Counted from the stretch's first letter, positions 24,093-32,598 are shown. The stretch: DNA of 64,000 nucleotides from Mucilaginibacter pankratovii (GCF_014773265.1 NZ_JACWMY010000003.1:434001-498000), one strand, 5' to 3'. Notes: generated by a model from the sequence alone, not told the origin. Numbers and translations are program-made.

Positions 24093-25904
24093 ATGACCGC
24101 AGGAAAGTTTGACATTTTATTTTATTCGGGCGTACAACCCATGTGGGTGTTTGATGTAGACTCGTTGAGGATAATTGACGTGAACAGCGCCGCCATAAGA
24201 AGGTATGGCTTTACTAAAAAAGAGTTTTTAAGCAAAACTATTCTGGATTTGCGCCTGCCCGAGGATGTTCCGTTGGTGATAAAAGTGCTGCCCGATATCC
24301 GGGGCACCAAAACCAGGTACAGGGAGTTTAAGCACGTAGCCAAAAACGGCAGAATCCTGAACGTGGAGATCATGTCGTACCCGTTTGTTTATAATGATCT
24401 TAACGCGAGGCTGGTTGTGGCGCAAAATATCGACGAAAAAAAGGAGATATTGAGCCGCCTGGATTTCACCGAGTTTAAGCTGGAACAGATCCTGGAAGAA
24501 ACCAAGATCGGCTTCTTTCAGTTAGACTACCACTCGCGGATTATTTATTGGAATCAGGCATCCGAAAGGTTGATAGGCTATAAGCGCGAATACGTAAAAG
24601 GCCATAATTTATGGGATGTATTCCCCGAATTGAAAGGTTCTGATTTTTACCACCATTACGAATGGGCGCTTCAAAAACTGGAGGGTGTGCAGTTTACAGA
24701 ATACTTTTGGCCGGTGCAAAGGTGGTTTAGTATTGATATATACCCCGTGGCCGATGGCATTATTGTAACCATAAACGATGTTACCAGCAAACAGCGCATG
24801 GAAGAGAGGCTGCTCGAAAAAATAGAGCAGATGTCGGAACTGTCGTTCTTGAATTCTCATTACATCCGCAAGCCCATTGCCAGCTTGCTTGGCCTCACCA
24901 GCCTGTTTAGCGAGGGGCTTTTGGCGCCCGATGAAATAGCCGACACGCTGCAGCTCATCCGCGACTGCGCCCTCGAACTGGATGATATTGTTAAAAGTGT
25001 AAACACCAAGGCGAATTATAATGATGAACCGACCGATCCCGAATACGAGATGGGCGATTTTTCGCTGAACGGGCTTTTAAATGAAGTTGCCGCCAACCTG
25101 CCTAACGCTGCAACGCATAAAGTGATCCTGAAAAAGAAAACAGATTTTATTTATTATGGCAACCGTAAAAGTATAGCGGTTGCGATTACAAGCCTGGTGA
25201 AAAACGCCATAAAATTCTCCCCTAAGGCTAACCGGGTAGTTATCGACAGGCAGATCATAGATAACAACCTCGTATTATCTGTAAGAGATTTCGGGGAAGG
25301 AATAGATCAGAATTTGATCAACAAAATATTTTTAAGCTTCAGCAAAAAAAGTGTGGCGCGCGAGCTGGGTTCGGGGTTTTTAAAGATCATTGAGGCAGCA
25401 AACAAACACAACGGCGGCATTTGGGTAGAAAGTATTCCCGGCAAGGGCACAACATTCAGCATGAGGTTTCCGCTATCAAACATCTCCAAAGTTAAGCCAA
25501 AGGGAAAGCACGCATCGATATTTAAAAACCAGGGGCTGGAGATCGATTACGATGAGGCGGCCGGCTGCATCCTGGCCAATTGGAAAGGCTTCCATAGCCT
25601 GCACTCGGTAAAAACAGGCTGCATTAAATTGCTGGAGGCTCTGTCGGCATACAACTGCAGTAAGATACTAAACGATAACACCAATGTATTGGGTACCTGG
25701 GATAATGCGGTTGATTGGGTGGTAAAGGATTGGTTCCCGCTGGCCGAAGCAGCCGGATTACGATATATTGGCTGGGTGTATTCTCCAAGCACCTTCAGCC
25801 GCCTTTCGGCAGATCTTACCATTAAAAAATCCACCGGCGACATTACTCACAAAACCTTTGATAAGATAGAGGAAGCAAGCGACTGGCTTAAAACCATCCA
25901 GTAG
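24093..25904 (+). CDS. PAS-PAS sensor histidine kinase with extra C-terminal domain
   Basis: 603 aa, no signal or membrane helix, so cytoplasmic. PAS 1 (about 1-115, ILFYSGVQPMWVFDVDSLRIIDVN) and PAS 2 (about 125-245, GFFQLDYHSRIIYWNQASERLIGY) precede an H box with a likely phospho-acceptor His256 in NSHYIRKPIASLLGL. The HATPase follows: N box ITSLVKNAIKFSP, G1 VRDFGEGID, and SGFLKIIEAANKHNGGIWVES. After FPL near 460, residues about 480-603 form a separate domain (YDEAAGCILANWKGFHSLHSVKTGCIKL) resembling the SpoIIAA/STAS-like fold seen in Bacteroidota. No regulator gene is adjacent. Confidence 0.88.
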   Translation: MTAGKFDILFYSGVQPMWVFDVDSLRIIDVNSAAIRRYGFTKKEFLSKTILDLRLPEDVPLVIKVLPDIRGTKTRYREFKHVAKNGRILNVEIMSYPFVYNDLNARLVVAQNIDEKKEILSRLDFTEFKLEQILEETKIGFFQLDYHSRIIYWNQASERLIGYKREYVKGHNLWDVFPELKGSDFYHHYEWALQKLEGVQFTEYFWPVQRWFSIDIYPVADGIIVTINDVTSKQRMEERLLEKIEQMSELSFLNSHYIRKPIASLLGLTSLFSEGLLAPDEIADTLQLIRDCALELDDIVKSVNTKANYNDEPTDPEYEMGDFSLNGLLNEVAANLPNAATHKVILKKKTDFIYYGNRKSIAVAITSLVKNAIKFSPKANRVVIDRQIIDNNLVLSVRDFGEGIDQNLINKIFLSFSKKSVARELGSGFLKIIEAANKHNGGIWVESIPGKGTTFSMRFPLSNISKVKPKGKHASIFKNQGLEIDYDEAAGCILANWKGFHSLHSVKTGCIKLLEALSAYNCSKILNDNTNVLGTWDNAVDWVVKDWFPLAEAAGLRYIGWVYSPSTFSRLSADLTIKKSTGDITHKTFDKIEEASDWLKTIQ

Positions 25905-25918
25905 CCTGCTCACCTAAA

Positions 25919-26698
25919 TTAAAGGCCCGAATAGTAATCATACCCGCTGCGCGCCCAGTAATCGGGTGGGCGGGTATTGCTAAAGGTAATGCTGCCTATT
26001 CGTTTCAGGTTTTTAATGCCGTATTTTACCGGGATGATCAATCTTAGCGGTGCACCATGGTTCATGGGGATGGGCTTGCCGTTCATCTCATAAGCCAGTA
26101 TGGTTTGAGGGTGTATAGCGCTGGGCATATCCAGGCCTACCTGGTAGGCTTTATCGGGTGTCATCAGGCCCATATAGTCCACCGTGGTTTCCTCTGCAAG
26201 GCCAAAGTGCTCCATAAAATCTATCATTTTTAGGCCACCCCAGTATTGGATTTGGTCCCAGCCTTCAACGCACTTAAAATCGTATACAATTTCGGTTTTG
26301 GGCAGGGCCTTTATCTGTTCGATGGTAATATTGAGCACTTCGCCGGTATGTTTTATTACCTGCAGCTTCCAGTCCTCAATAACAAAACCGCCTTTTACGC
26401 CAATATCGCTGTTATGCCGTACGTTTTTGGCGGCCATGGATTTGGGGTAGGTTTTTACCAAATGGTTATTGCTGAAAAAATTACGCATAGCCAGTTCGGT
26501 TTTGTTTAATGCCCGGCGCAGAGGCGCCTTGGCGCCTGCCGTAACGCCGGCCACTTCTTTTGGGGCGGTGTACAGCCATTGCCAGCCTTTCCACGCCGCG
26601 ATGCCCATCACGCCAAACACACCGAAGGAGATAAAATTACGACGCTTTATCTTTTGATCGATAGTAAGCTCTTTTTTGGGTTTCTTGTTATTTTCCAT
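25919..26698 (-). CDS. Periplasmic molybdopterin-dependent oxidoreductase (sulfite oxidase/MsrP-like)
   Basis: 259 aa. The N-terminus has a Tat-like signal (KIKRRNFISFGVFGVMGIAAW, residues about 16-37). The catalytic domain carries the Moco-ligating cysteine Cys143 in FKCVEGWDQIQYWGG and the family segments AYEMNGKPIPMNHGAPLRLIIP and YGIKNLKRIGSITF. Relatives include MsrP (YedY), which repairs oxidised methionine in periplasmic proteins, and SorA-type sulfite dehydrogenases. Its start overlaps the cytochrome b gene by 11 bases, so the two form an electron-transfer pair as in MsrPQ-like systems, though the cytochrome is of a different type. The modABC genes nearby would supply molybdate. Confidence 0.92.
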   Translation of the reverse strand: MENNKKPKKELTIDQKIKRRNFISFGVFGVMGIAAWKGWQWLYTAPKEVAGVTAGAKAPLRRALNKTELAMRNFFSNNHLVKTYPKSMAAKNVRHNSDIGVKGGFVIEDWKLQVIKHTGEVLNITIEQIKALPKTEIVYDFKCVEGWDQIQYWGGLKMIDFMEHFGLAEETTVDYMGLMTPDKAYQVGLDMPSAIHPQTILAYEMNGKPIPMNHGAPLRLIIPVKYGIKNLKRIGSITFSNTRPPDYWARSGYDYYSGL

Positions 26699-27386
26699 CT
26701 TCGGCAGGGGTTGAGGGGGTTAAAGCTTTTGGCTCTTCGTTCACAATTTCGAAGCCGGAGATCACCGAGCGGAAGTTGTTCCAGCCGGCCAGAACAACCT
26801 GTACAATGTGGATCAGGAAGAAGAACACATAACCTATCGTCAGGGCAAAATGCAGGATACGGGCCAGGTGATAACCCCCGCATAGCCAGGTAATGGTGGC
26901 AAACTGCACCGGCTTATAAATGGCCAGCCCGGTGATGAGCGAGCCGAAACCCATCACAATAATGGCGGTGTAAGCAATTCGTTGGGCGGCGTTATACTTG
27001 TTTTGCGGCGGCGCCATTTTACGGATGTGCAGATCGTGCAGCAGCACCAGCCAGGCCTCTTTAAACGATTTGCGTTCGGGCAGCAGTTCGCGCCACGAAC
27101 CGGAGATGATGGTGTATAAAACATATACGATTCCATTCAATGCGAAGAACCACATAAACAAAAAGTGGAAAGCCATCCCTTCCGACAGGCGTTTGGAAAA
27201 ATGGAAATAATCGTAAAACCCCTGCGGGAAGAATTTGAAATACGTATGGCCGAAGATGGTGATGTTGTATACATCGTTACTCCAGTAGATAAGCATCCCG
27301 CTCCATATCATAATGGTGAGGATGGGGAAGTTCACCCAGTGCGTCCAGCGCATCAGCAGCGAATGTTTTTCTTTTATGGCTTTCAT
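26688..27386 (-). CDS. Cytochrome b561-type membrane subunit
   Basis: 232 aa with four to five hydrophobic helices. Candidate haem-ligating histidines occur in HSLLMRWTHWVNFPIL (helix 1), FHFLFMWFFALNG (helix 2), YHLARILHFALTIGYVFFFLIHIVQVVLAGW (helices 3-4). This is the bacterial cytochrome b561 family used by periplasmic dehydrogenases, thiosulfate reductase and formate dehydrogenase gamma subunits. It would pass electrons between the quinone pool and the molybdoenzyme encoded just downstream, with which it overlaps. It follows the DUF1223 gene by 25 bases. Confidence 0.88.
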   Translation of the reverse strand: MKAIKEKHSLLMRWTHWVNFPILTIMIWSGMLIYWSNDVYNITIFGHTYFKFFPQGFYDYFHFSKRLSEGMAFHFLFMWFFALNGIVYVLYTIISGSWRELLPERKSFKEAWLVLLHDLHIRKMAPPQNKYNAAQRIAYTAIIVMGFGSLITGLAIYKPVQFATITWLCGGYHLARILHFALTIGYVFFFLIHIVQVVLAGWNNFRSVISGFEIVNEEPKALTPSTPAEDGK

Positions 27387-27411
27387 TTGTGGGAGGTAAT
27401 AGGGTCAAAAT

Positions 27412-28212
27412 TTAATTACTTGCGCTCATGGATGGGAACGCTGCGCGCCCTGCAGCCAGGATCCCGCCATTCTGCGTGTTCTGCACAAAGGCAATTACTT
27501 CGTAATTCTGCGCGGTAAAATTCTTTGGCAAATCGATGTTTGCCTCGCCGGTTTTATTGCCGTTTAAAGCGATGCTTTTGATTTTGGTAACGATCTGCAC
27601 GTGCGACAGAGTGCGCCCGCCATTCTCGCCCGCTTTAACTACGGTTGTGGCATTCTTCTCTATCAGCGCCAATACCAATGAGGTGTTTGCACCTGCAGCA
27701 TCGGCATTGTATTTAAGAGTGGCCTGGCTGTTATTCGCCTTTAGTCCATCCAAAGTCAATTCGGTTTTACCTACTTTGCCAATACCTGCGCTGATGGCAT
27801 TACGCAAAGTGCCCTCCTGCGAGCCTACAAACTCTTTGCGCCCGTTTACAATTACCTGCGGCGTATAAACCGAGCTGAGGTTTAGCCAGTTGGCATAAAT
27901 GTTTTGCCTGCGCGAATAATCGGCACTGCTAAAAACGTCTTTCCAGCCCAGGCGGTTCCAGTAATCTACATGGTAGGCCAATATATAAACGGGTTTACCC
28001 GCGCTTTCTTTCTCTATTTTGGCAACTACCGCGTCTGCCGCCGGGCAGCTGCTGCAACCTTCGGATGTAAAAAGCTCTACAACCCCGAAGCCTTTGCCTT
28101 CAAAAGCCGGCTTTGCCGCTTTCACAGCTGGTTTTGCATTCATAAACGCTACCAAAGCTAAGCCCGCGGTAACCAGGATGGCGACGGTTGATAATATCTT
28201 TATGGTTTTCAT
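27412..28212 (-). CDS. DUF1223 thioredoxin-fold exported protein
   Basis: 266 aa. Signal/anchor MKTIKILSTVAILVTAGLALVAF, then a DUF1223 domain: GFGVVELFTSEGCSSCPAADAVVAKIE with the CSSC motif in thioredoxin-like position, YILAYHVDYWNRLGWKDVFSS, and YTPQVIVNGRKEFVGS. The domain is predicted to fold like a thioredoxin, but the C-terminal half (about 160-265) is an extra strand domain. It is first in the operon leading to cytochrome b and the molybdoenzyme, so a role in periplasmic thiol/sulfoxide redox is plausible (inference). No experimentally fixed function is known to me. Confidence 0.88.
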   Translation of the reverse strand: MKTIKILSTVAILVTAGLALVAFMNAKPAVKAAKPAFEGKGFGVVELFTSEGCSSCPAADAVVAKIEKESAGKPVYILAYHVDYWNRLGWKDVFSSADYSRRQNIYANWLNLSSVYTPQVIVNGRKEFVGSQEGTLRNAISAGIGKVGKTELTLDGLKANNSQATLKYNADAAGANTSLVLALIEKNATTVVKAGENGGRTLSHVQIVTKIKSIALNGNKTGEANIDLPKNFTAQNYEVIAFVQNTQNGGILAAGRAAFPSMSASN

Positions 28213-28353
28213 ATCCTTTATTTTACCCGCTTAGTAGCGGTTGGCGTATTATCCTTACAAATAAATTTAAATTATAATTGCTCCGTTTATGCTTTAACTT
28301 AACGCAAGTTCTGAGATGACATTTTTAGACAGGGCCAGGGATAAAAATTCGTA

Positions 28354-28471
28354 TAGCCTCACCTAAACGGCGAAGCCTTCATGCAATAATCCTCTCCAAA
28401 GGAGAGGACTTTAAATGCAGAAATGATGCAAATAAGCCCTTCTCCAAAGGAGAAGGGTTGGGATGAGGCTA
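28354..28471. repeat. CTCTCC-type palindromic element, copy 2
   Basis: Outer arms TAGCCTCACC (28354-28363) and GATGAGGCTA (28462-28471). Internal hairpins are CCTCTCC-AAA-GGAGAGG (28391-28407) and CCCTTCTCC-AAA-GGAGAAGGG (28437-28457). The left 28 bases match copy 1 in inverse orientation with about one mismatch. It lies in the 381-base divergent gap between the DUF1223 gene and the sigma factor gene; the rest of that gap (28213-28353, 28472-28593) is AT-rich and must hold both promoters. Confidence 0.8.
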
Positions 28472-28593
28472 CTTTGTGCTTAGCCCGAACTCGAATTAAT
28501 TTATATACGTAACTAATTGCAAAATAATTGTAAATCTCGCTGTAAGGTTTTACATATCCTAACGACAAAGCCATTGTTTAAACGACAGATGAA

Positions 28594-29172
28594 ATGATAT
28601 CACCTCCCACAGATCATCAGCTCGACCCTAAGAACTGGGTAAAAGCTTATGCCGATTACCTGTACATGTACGCCATTACCCGCGTTAACGATGAGGAACA
28701 GGCGCAGGACCTGGTACAGGAAACTTTTTTAGCCGGCTTAAATGCCATGTCCCGGTTTGAAGGGAAAAGCAGCGAGCGTACCTGGCTAACGGCCATATTG
28801 AAGAATAAAATAATTGATGTGTACCGAAAAAGATCCTCGGGTTTAAAAACACGGGAGCTTGCCAACGCCGAAGGTGAGGTAGATGATTTTTTTAATGGGC
28901 ACGACGGGCACTGGAAAGAGCAGTATGCCCCGCAACCCTTTGGTATAGATAATTACGACCCACTGGAAGGCAAAGAATTGAATGGTATACTAAAAAAGTG
29001 CATGGAGAAACTGCCCGCCCTTTGGCAATCGGTTTTTACGATGAAGCACCTGGATGATGAACCCACTGATGCCGTTTGTTCCGAACTGAAAATAAGCGCA
29101 GCCAATTATTGGGTAATTATCCATCGTGCAAAACTTAACCTGAGGGCCTGCCTTCAAAAAAACTGGATCTGA
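28594..29172 (+). CDS. RNA polymerase ECF-type sigma-70 factor
   Basis: 192 aa. Region 2 (about 15-90) shows YADYLYMYAITRVNDEEQAQDLVQETFLAGLNAMSRFEGKSSERTWLTAILKNKIIDVYRK, the classic ECF region 2. Region 4 (about 130-188) has LPALWQSVFTMKHLDDEPTDAVCSELKISAANYWVIIHRAKLNLRACL. It directs core polymerase to a specific promoter set. A small zinc-finger protein gene follows after one base and is probably its partner regulator. The region between 2 and 4 is about 40 residues, longer than in minimal ECFs, as is common in Bacteroidota. Confidence 0.92.
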   Translation: MISPPTDHQLDPKNWVKAYADYLYMYAITRVNDEEQAQDLVQETFLAGLNAMSRFEGKSSERTWLTAILKNKIIDVYRKRSSGLKTRELANAEGEVDDFFNGHDGHWKEQYAPQPFGIDNYDPLEGKELNGILKKCMEKLPALWQSVFTMKHLDDEPTDAVCSELKISAANYWVIIHRAKLNLRACLQKNWI

Positions 29173-29173
29173 T

Positions 29174-29449
29174 ATGAGCGCATTAAAAGCAATAATATAT
29201 AACTGCCGCAAAGCAACCTATCTTACCGATAAGCGGATGGCCGGGAAAATAACATTTAAGGAACACATTGAATTGCGGATACACCTATATGGCTGCGCGG
29301 CCTGCAGGCTGTACGTAAAACAAAGCGGAAAAATAAATGAGATGATAAAAGCGCTGTTGAAAAGCCCCGCCGCTAATAATATCCGTTTAGATGACGATTT
29401 TAAAAACCGCATGCAGGTAACCATAAACGATGAGTTGAATAAAAATTAA
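29174..29449 (+). CDS. Small zinc-finger (zf-HC2-like) protein, possible anti-sigma factor
   Basis: 91 aa, no membrane helix. A Cys at the start (NCRKATYLTDKR), then FKEHIELRIHLYGCAACRLYVKQSGKI, gives a C...H...CxxC pattern typical of zf-HC2/ZAS anti-sigma domains. The tail (about 55-91) is helical and charged. It begins one base after the sigma factor stop, so translation is coupled. I infer a soluble anti-sigma or co-regulator that may sense redox or zinc through the cysteines. Without a membrane segment it would act in the cytoplasm. Confidence 0.7.
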   Translation: MSALKAIIYNCRKATYLTDKRMAGKITFKEHIELRIHLYGCAACRLYVKQSGKINEMIKALLKSPAANNIRLDDDFKNRMQVTINDELNKN

Positions 29450-29525
29450 AACTTGTAAGGTTTGCTTTACCTGCCCGACAAAGCGGGAAAGCTTACGACA
29501 ATTGGGAGGTTGTTTTTGCTTTTTG

Positions 29526-29555
29526 GGAAGGGGGCATTTTGCCCCCTTCCTTTTT
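29526..29555 (+). terminator. Terminator of the sigma factor operon
   Basis: GGAAGGGGGC (29526-29535) and GCCCCCTTCC (29541-29550) form a perfect 10-bp stem with loop ATTTT, followed by TTTTT. Confidence 0.92.
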
Positions 29556-29646
29556 AATACAGCTTTACTGTAACTAAATAACTATTTTACTAATTTGCTC
29601 AAGTTAACCCCGGTTAGCTTTGAGCTTTTTTTATTCTATCCAAACC

Positions 29647-30159
29647 ATGAAAAAACTGTTTACCATACTGCTTTTTATTTATGCCGGCAGCGCCATGGCG
29701 CAAGAGAAAACCCGGCAAACTAACAAATTTGCCATTGTGGGCGAGGTGGAGAAGGAGTCGGTGATCACCATGGATTCGCTGAAGCAATACACCATCAGCG
29801 AGATAGGCGATATAAACATTACCGACCATACTGGAGCCTTTAAACATAAAGACGATAAACTAAAAGGCATTTTGCTGAAGGACATACTTTCGCACACCAA
29901 ATTCAAAACCACCAGTCCCAAACTGCTCAGTCGCTTTTACTTTGTTTGCAGCGGCGCAGATGGCTACAAAGTAGTTTATTCCTGGAACGAACTGTACAAC
30001 ACCACGGTGGGCGACCACGTGTACATCATTATGGAAAAGAATGGCCTCACCGCCGATAAAATGCCCGAAAGCATGCAAATGACCTCCGCCGCCGATATAA
30101 AAACCGGCCGCCGGTATCTGCATAATTTGGATAAGATAGTGGTGGGGCAGGTGAAGTAG
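29647..30159 (+). CDS. Exported molybdopterin-binding-domain protein (sulfite oxidase-like fold)
   Basis: 170 aa from MKKLFTILLFIYAGSAMAQ at 29647 (signal peptide); an in-frame ATG nine codons upstream adds no signal feature. The mature part resembles a short oxidoreductase molybdopterin-binding domain: GEVEKESVITMDSLKQY, KLKGILLKDIL, FYFVCSGADGYKVVYSWNELYN and IKTGRRYLHNLDKIVV. A Cys lies where Moco ligands occur (FVCSGADG). Such small proteins are often next to mod genes; whether they bind Moco, tungsten cofactor or only the pterin is unsettled. It converges on modABC, supporting a molybdenum link. Confidence 0.75.
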   Translation: MKKLFTILLFIYAGSAMAQEKTRQTNKFAIVGEVEKESVITMDSLKQYTISEIGDINITDHTGAFKHKDDKLKGILLKDILSHTKFKTTSPKLLSRFYFVCSGADGYKVVYSWNELYNTTVGDHVYIIMEKNGLTADKMPESMQMTSAADIKTGRRYLHNLDKIVVGQVK

Positions 30160-30203
30160 CACTCCTCATCGCTCCGCTGCCGCGAGATTAGCGAAGCGTA
30201 TCT

Positions 30204-30299
30204 CCTGGTGCGCACCAGGTCAGCTTCCAGCTGACGGAAGCCGAAGGCTTCAGCCATGCAAACCACGGGTTGGAAACCCGCGGTAGCGGCGATTTTTTA
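30204..30299. repeat. Cluster of hairpins between convergent genes
   Basis: Hairpins CCTGGTG-CG-CACCAGG (30204-30219), CTTCC...GGAAG (30224-30240) and CGGGTT-GGA-AACCCG (30266-30280), ending in a T run (30293-30298). Located between the stop codons of the molybdopterin-domain gene and modC. It probably ends transcription from both sides, but the density of stems suggests a REP-like repeat. Confidence 0.55.
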
Positions 30300-30917
30300 T
30301 CACCCTACCTCCAGCTCATCCCCACTCACCCCATCCAACTCCTGCGGATTGTGGCTTACAGTCAATGCCGTAGCCTTCAATTCTTTAATCAGTGATTGCA
30401 GGTCTGATATCAGCTCACCCTTCATTTTCACATCCAGCGCAGAAAAAGGCTCATCCATCAGCAATAATTTTGGTTTAATGGCCAGGGCCCGTAAAATGGC
30501 CAGGCGCTGCTGCTGCCCGCCGCTAAGGTGTTCGGGTTTATGCGTGGTAAAGGTTTCCAGCTTGCCAATATTTAAAAGTCGGTTTATCCAGGCGGTATCT
30601 TTAGTGGCATATTCCAGGTGCTGCTGCACCGTCATATTGGGGAACAGCGCGTAATCCTGGAAAACGAAACCCGGCATCCGCTGTTGCGGCGACAGGCTGA
30701 TGTTTTGCGCGGAATCGAACCAGGTAATGTCATCAACAACTATGCGACCAGCATCGGGGGTTATCAGTCCGGCAATCATTTTAAGCAGCGTGGTTTTACC
30801 CACGCCCGATGGCCCGGTGATCCGCGCAATGCCGCCTGTTGCGAACTCCTTTTTTACCCGCAGCACCTGTACGCCCTTATAGGCCTTTAGCTTTTTTTCT
30901 ATATCGATGCTGATCAT
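30300..30917 (-). CDS. modC: Molybdate ABC transporter ATP-binding protein, short form
   Basis: 205 aa. Walker A GPSGVGKTT, Q-loop FQDYALFP, ABC signature LSGGQQQR, Walker B LLLMDEPFSALD and H-loop region TVSHNPQE are all present. It is about 150 residues shorter than enterobacterial ModC, ending right after the nucleotide-binding domain. It therefore lacks the C-terminal TOBE molybdate-sensing domain, so feedback inhibition through ModC is unlikely. It overlaps modB by 4 bases and completes a modA-modB-modC operon on the minus strand. Confidence 0.9.
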   Translation of the reverse strand: MISIDIEKKLKAYKGVQVLRVKKEFATGGIARITGPSGVGKTTLLKMIAGLITPDAGRIVVDDITWFDSAQNISLSPQQRMPGFVFQDYALFPNMTVQQHLEYATKDTAWINRLLNIGKLETFTTHKPEHLSGGQQQRLAILRALAIKPKLLLMDEPFSALDVKMKGELISDLQSLIKELKATALTVSHNPQELDGVSGDELEVG

Positions 30918-31585
30918 TCCAAAGGGCTTTTTACCTGGTATTTATTGTAGATGAATACGCCGATGACCAATATAAAAGTAATGGCGAAAAGGACGAGCGA
31001 ATAGTTATTGGCCGAGGTATAATCCATTTGTTCCACCGAATCGTAAACGGCTATAGAGGCAACCCGGGTTACGCCGGGTATATTCCCGCCGATCATCAGC
31101 ACCACGCCAAACTCGCCCAGCGTATGCGCAAAGGTGAGCACAATGGCCGTGAGCAGCGATGGTTTGATATTGGGCAGCAATACTTGCCTGAAGGTTTGCC
31201 ATTCGCTTTTCCCCAGCGTATAAGAGGCCTGTGAAAGCGAAGCCGGCAATTGCTGAAAGGCCGATTTTACGGGGCTGATCATAAAGGGCATACTGTAAAT
31301 TACCGATGCCAGTACCAGTCCCTCAAAACTGAAAACAAACTGCAGGTTAAACACATCGTGAAGCCATTTGCCAATGCCATGCCGCGGACTAAAAGCCAGA
31401 AGCAAATAAAAGCCCAGCACCGATGGCGGCAGCACCAGCGGCATGGTAATAATAGCCTCGATGATAATTTTTATAAACGACCGCTTTTTGGAGAGCCACC
31501 AGGCCAATGGCAAACCGAACGCCAGCAATACCAAAGTGGTAATGCCGGCCAGTTTTAAGGTAAGCCATATGGGGGTTAGGTCCAT
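30914..31585 (-). CDS. modB: Molybdate ABC transporter permease
   Basis: 223 aa with five to six transmembrane helices. It opens MDLTPIWLTLKLAGITTLVLLAFGLPLAWWLS and has the family segments ITMPLVLPPSVLGFYLLLAFSP and the coupling EAA-like loop SQASYTLGKSEWQTFRQVLLPNIKPSLLTAIVLTFAHTLGEFGVVLMIGGNIPG, a near-textbook ModB signature. It forms the homodimeric inner-membrane channel for molybdate or tungstate. It starts 6 bases after modA and overlaps modC. Confidence 0.95.
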   Translation of the reverse strand: MDLTPIWLTLKLAGITTLVLLAFGLPLAWWLSKKRSFIKIIIEAIITMPLVLPPSVLGFYLLLAFSPRHGIGKWLHDVFNLQFVFSFEGLVLASVIYSMPFMISPVKSAFQQLPASLSQASYTLGKSEWQTFRQVLLPNIKPSLLTAIVLTFAHTLGEFGVVLMIGGNIPGVTRVASIAVYDSVEQMDYTSANNYSLVLFAITFILVIGVFIYNKYQVKSPLE

Positions 31586-31591
31586 TGCGTT

Positions 31592-32353
31592 TTATTTTAC
31601 GTGGTAGCCGTAACGGGTGAAGATCTTTTTTGCGGCGGGGCTTAATATATAGCGGTAGAACTTTTCGGCGTCGGAGTTTGGTTTGGGCTGTTTTATCAGC
31701 ACCATGCCCTGCTCAATAGGGCTGTAAGTTTTTGGGTTGATGATCTTATAGTACAATTGCGTTTTGTTGGCTGCATCTTTCACCAATGATAACGTAGTAA
31801 AACCGGCCTGCACCACGCCTGTGGTAATGTAAGTGTTCACCTGGGTAATGCTTTCGCCCAAAACTATTTTATCTTGCACCTTGTCGTAGATCTTTTCGTG
31901 CTTTAAGGCTTCTTCGGCGGCTTTGCCGTAGGGGGCAATGGCCGGGTTGCCAATGGCTATTTTTTGGATGGATGCGCCGGGCAGCAGTTTGGCCCAGTTG
32001 GTAAAATCCAGTCGTTGGGTGCTGCAAATGATGAGTGTGCCCGATGCATACACCACAGGCTTTTTGGTAGCAAAACCGCTTTTAAAAAGTTCGTCAGGAA
32101 ATGCGGTATCGGCAGAAAGGAAAACATCAAAAGGCGCACCGTTCTTAATTTGCGTAGTGAGATTGCCTGAAGGCCCCGCGATGGCATCCACAATAATGCC
32201 CGTTTTCTGCATAAAATCTGCCTGCAGGGCTTTCATTACCGGCTGCAGGTTGGCCGCTATGGCCACCTTTAAATTTTGCGCCTTTAGGGAGATAGGGCTT
32301 AGCGCCATCAACCACAAAGCAACAAAAAATAGCTTCCTGCCAAATCTTATCAT
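31592..32353 (-). CDS. modA: Molybdate-binding periplasmic protein
   Basis: 253 aa from MIRFGRKLFFVALWLMALS at 32353, the better signal-peptide start; ATG 32371 adds six residues. The signal ends near LKAQ. The mature protein is a type II periplasmic binding protein: LKVAIAANLQPVMKALQADF, GPSGNLTTQIKNGAPFDVFLSADT (serine/alanine contacts to the oxyanion), YASGTLIICS, GNPAIAPYGKAAEEAL, and the tail YRYILSPAAKKIFTRYGY. It captures molybdate/tungstate and hands it to ModB. It leads the operon modABC and is divergent from the GH5 gene. Confidence 0.93.
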   Translation of the reverse strand: MIRFGRKLFFVALWLMALSPISLKAQNLKVAIAANLQPVMKALQADFMQKTGIIVDAIAGPSGNLTTQIKNGAPFDVFLSADTAFPDELFKSGFATKKPVVYASGTLIICSTQRLDFTNWAKLLPGASIQKIAIGNPAIAPYGKAAEEALKHEKIYDKVQDKIVLGESITQVNTYITTGVVQAGFTTLSLVKDAANKTQLYYKIINPKTYSPIEQGMVLIKQPKPNSDAEKFYRYILSPAAKKIFTRYGYHVK

Positions 32354-32457
32354 ATTAACACGATCGAACATTTTTCATCATGAGTGTAATTAAACCCGCC
32401 GCAAACAAATTACGGATATACATTAGCCAACGCAAATATAAACGGTTAAATATCCTG

Positions 32458-32477
32458 ATGTAAATACATTACATTTG
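32458..32477 (+). promoter_or_regulatory. Palindrome overlapping a -7 box in the modA/GH5 divergent region
   Basis: ATGTAA-ATACA-TTACAT (32458-32474) is a perfect 6-bp inverted repeat. Its right arm overlaps TACATTTG (32470-32477), a TAnnTTTG -7 box for the GH5 gene. A regulator bound here would block that promoter or affect modA. Identity of the regulator unknown. Confidence 0.4.
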
Positions 32478-32598
32478 TGTTGCTTATACACCAATATAAA
32501 CATCTCAACCTATAAAACAACTGATCTGCCTATGGATAGCTGTGCATAATAAACAATCAACTAATCTCTCAAAATCTCAATCTCTCATATCTCACAAC

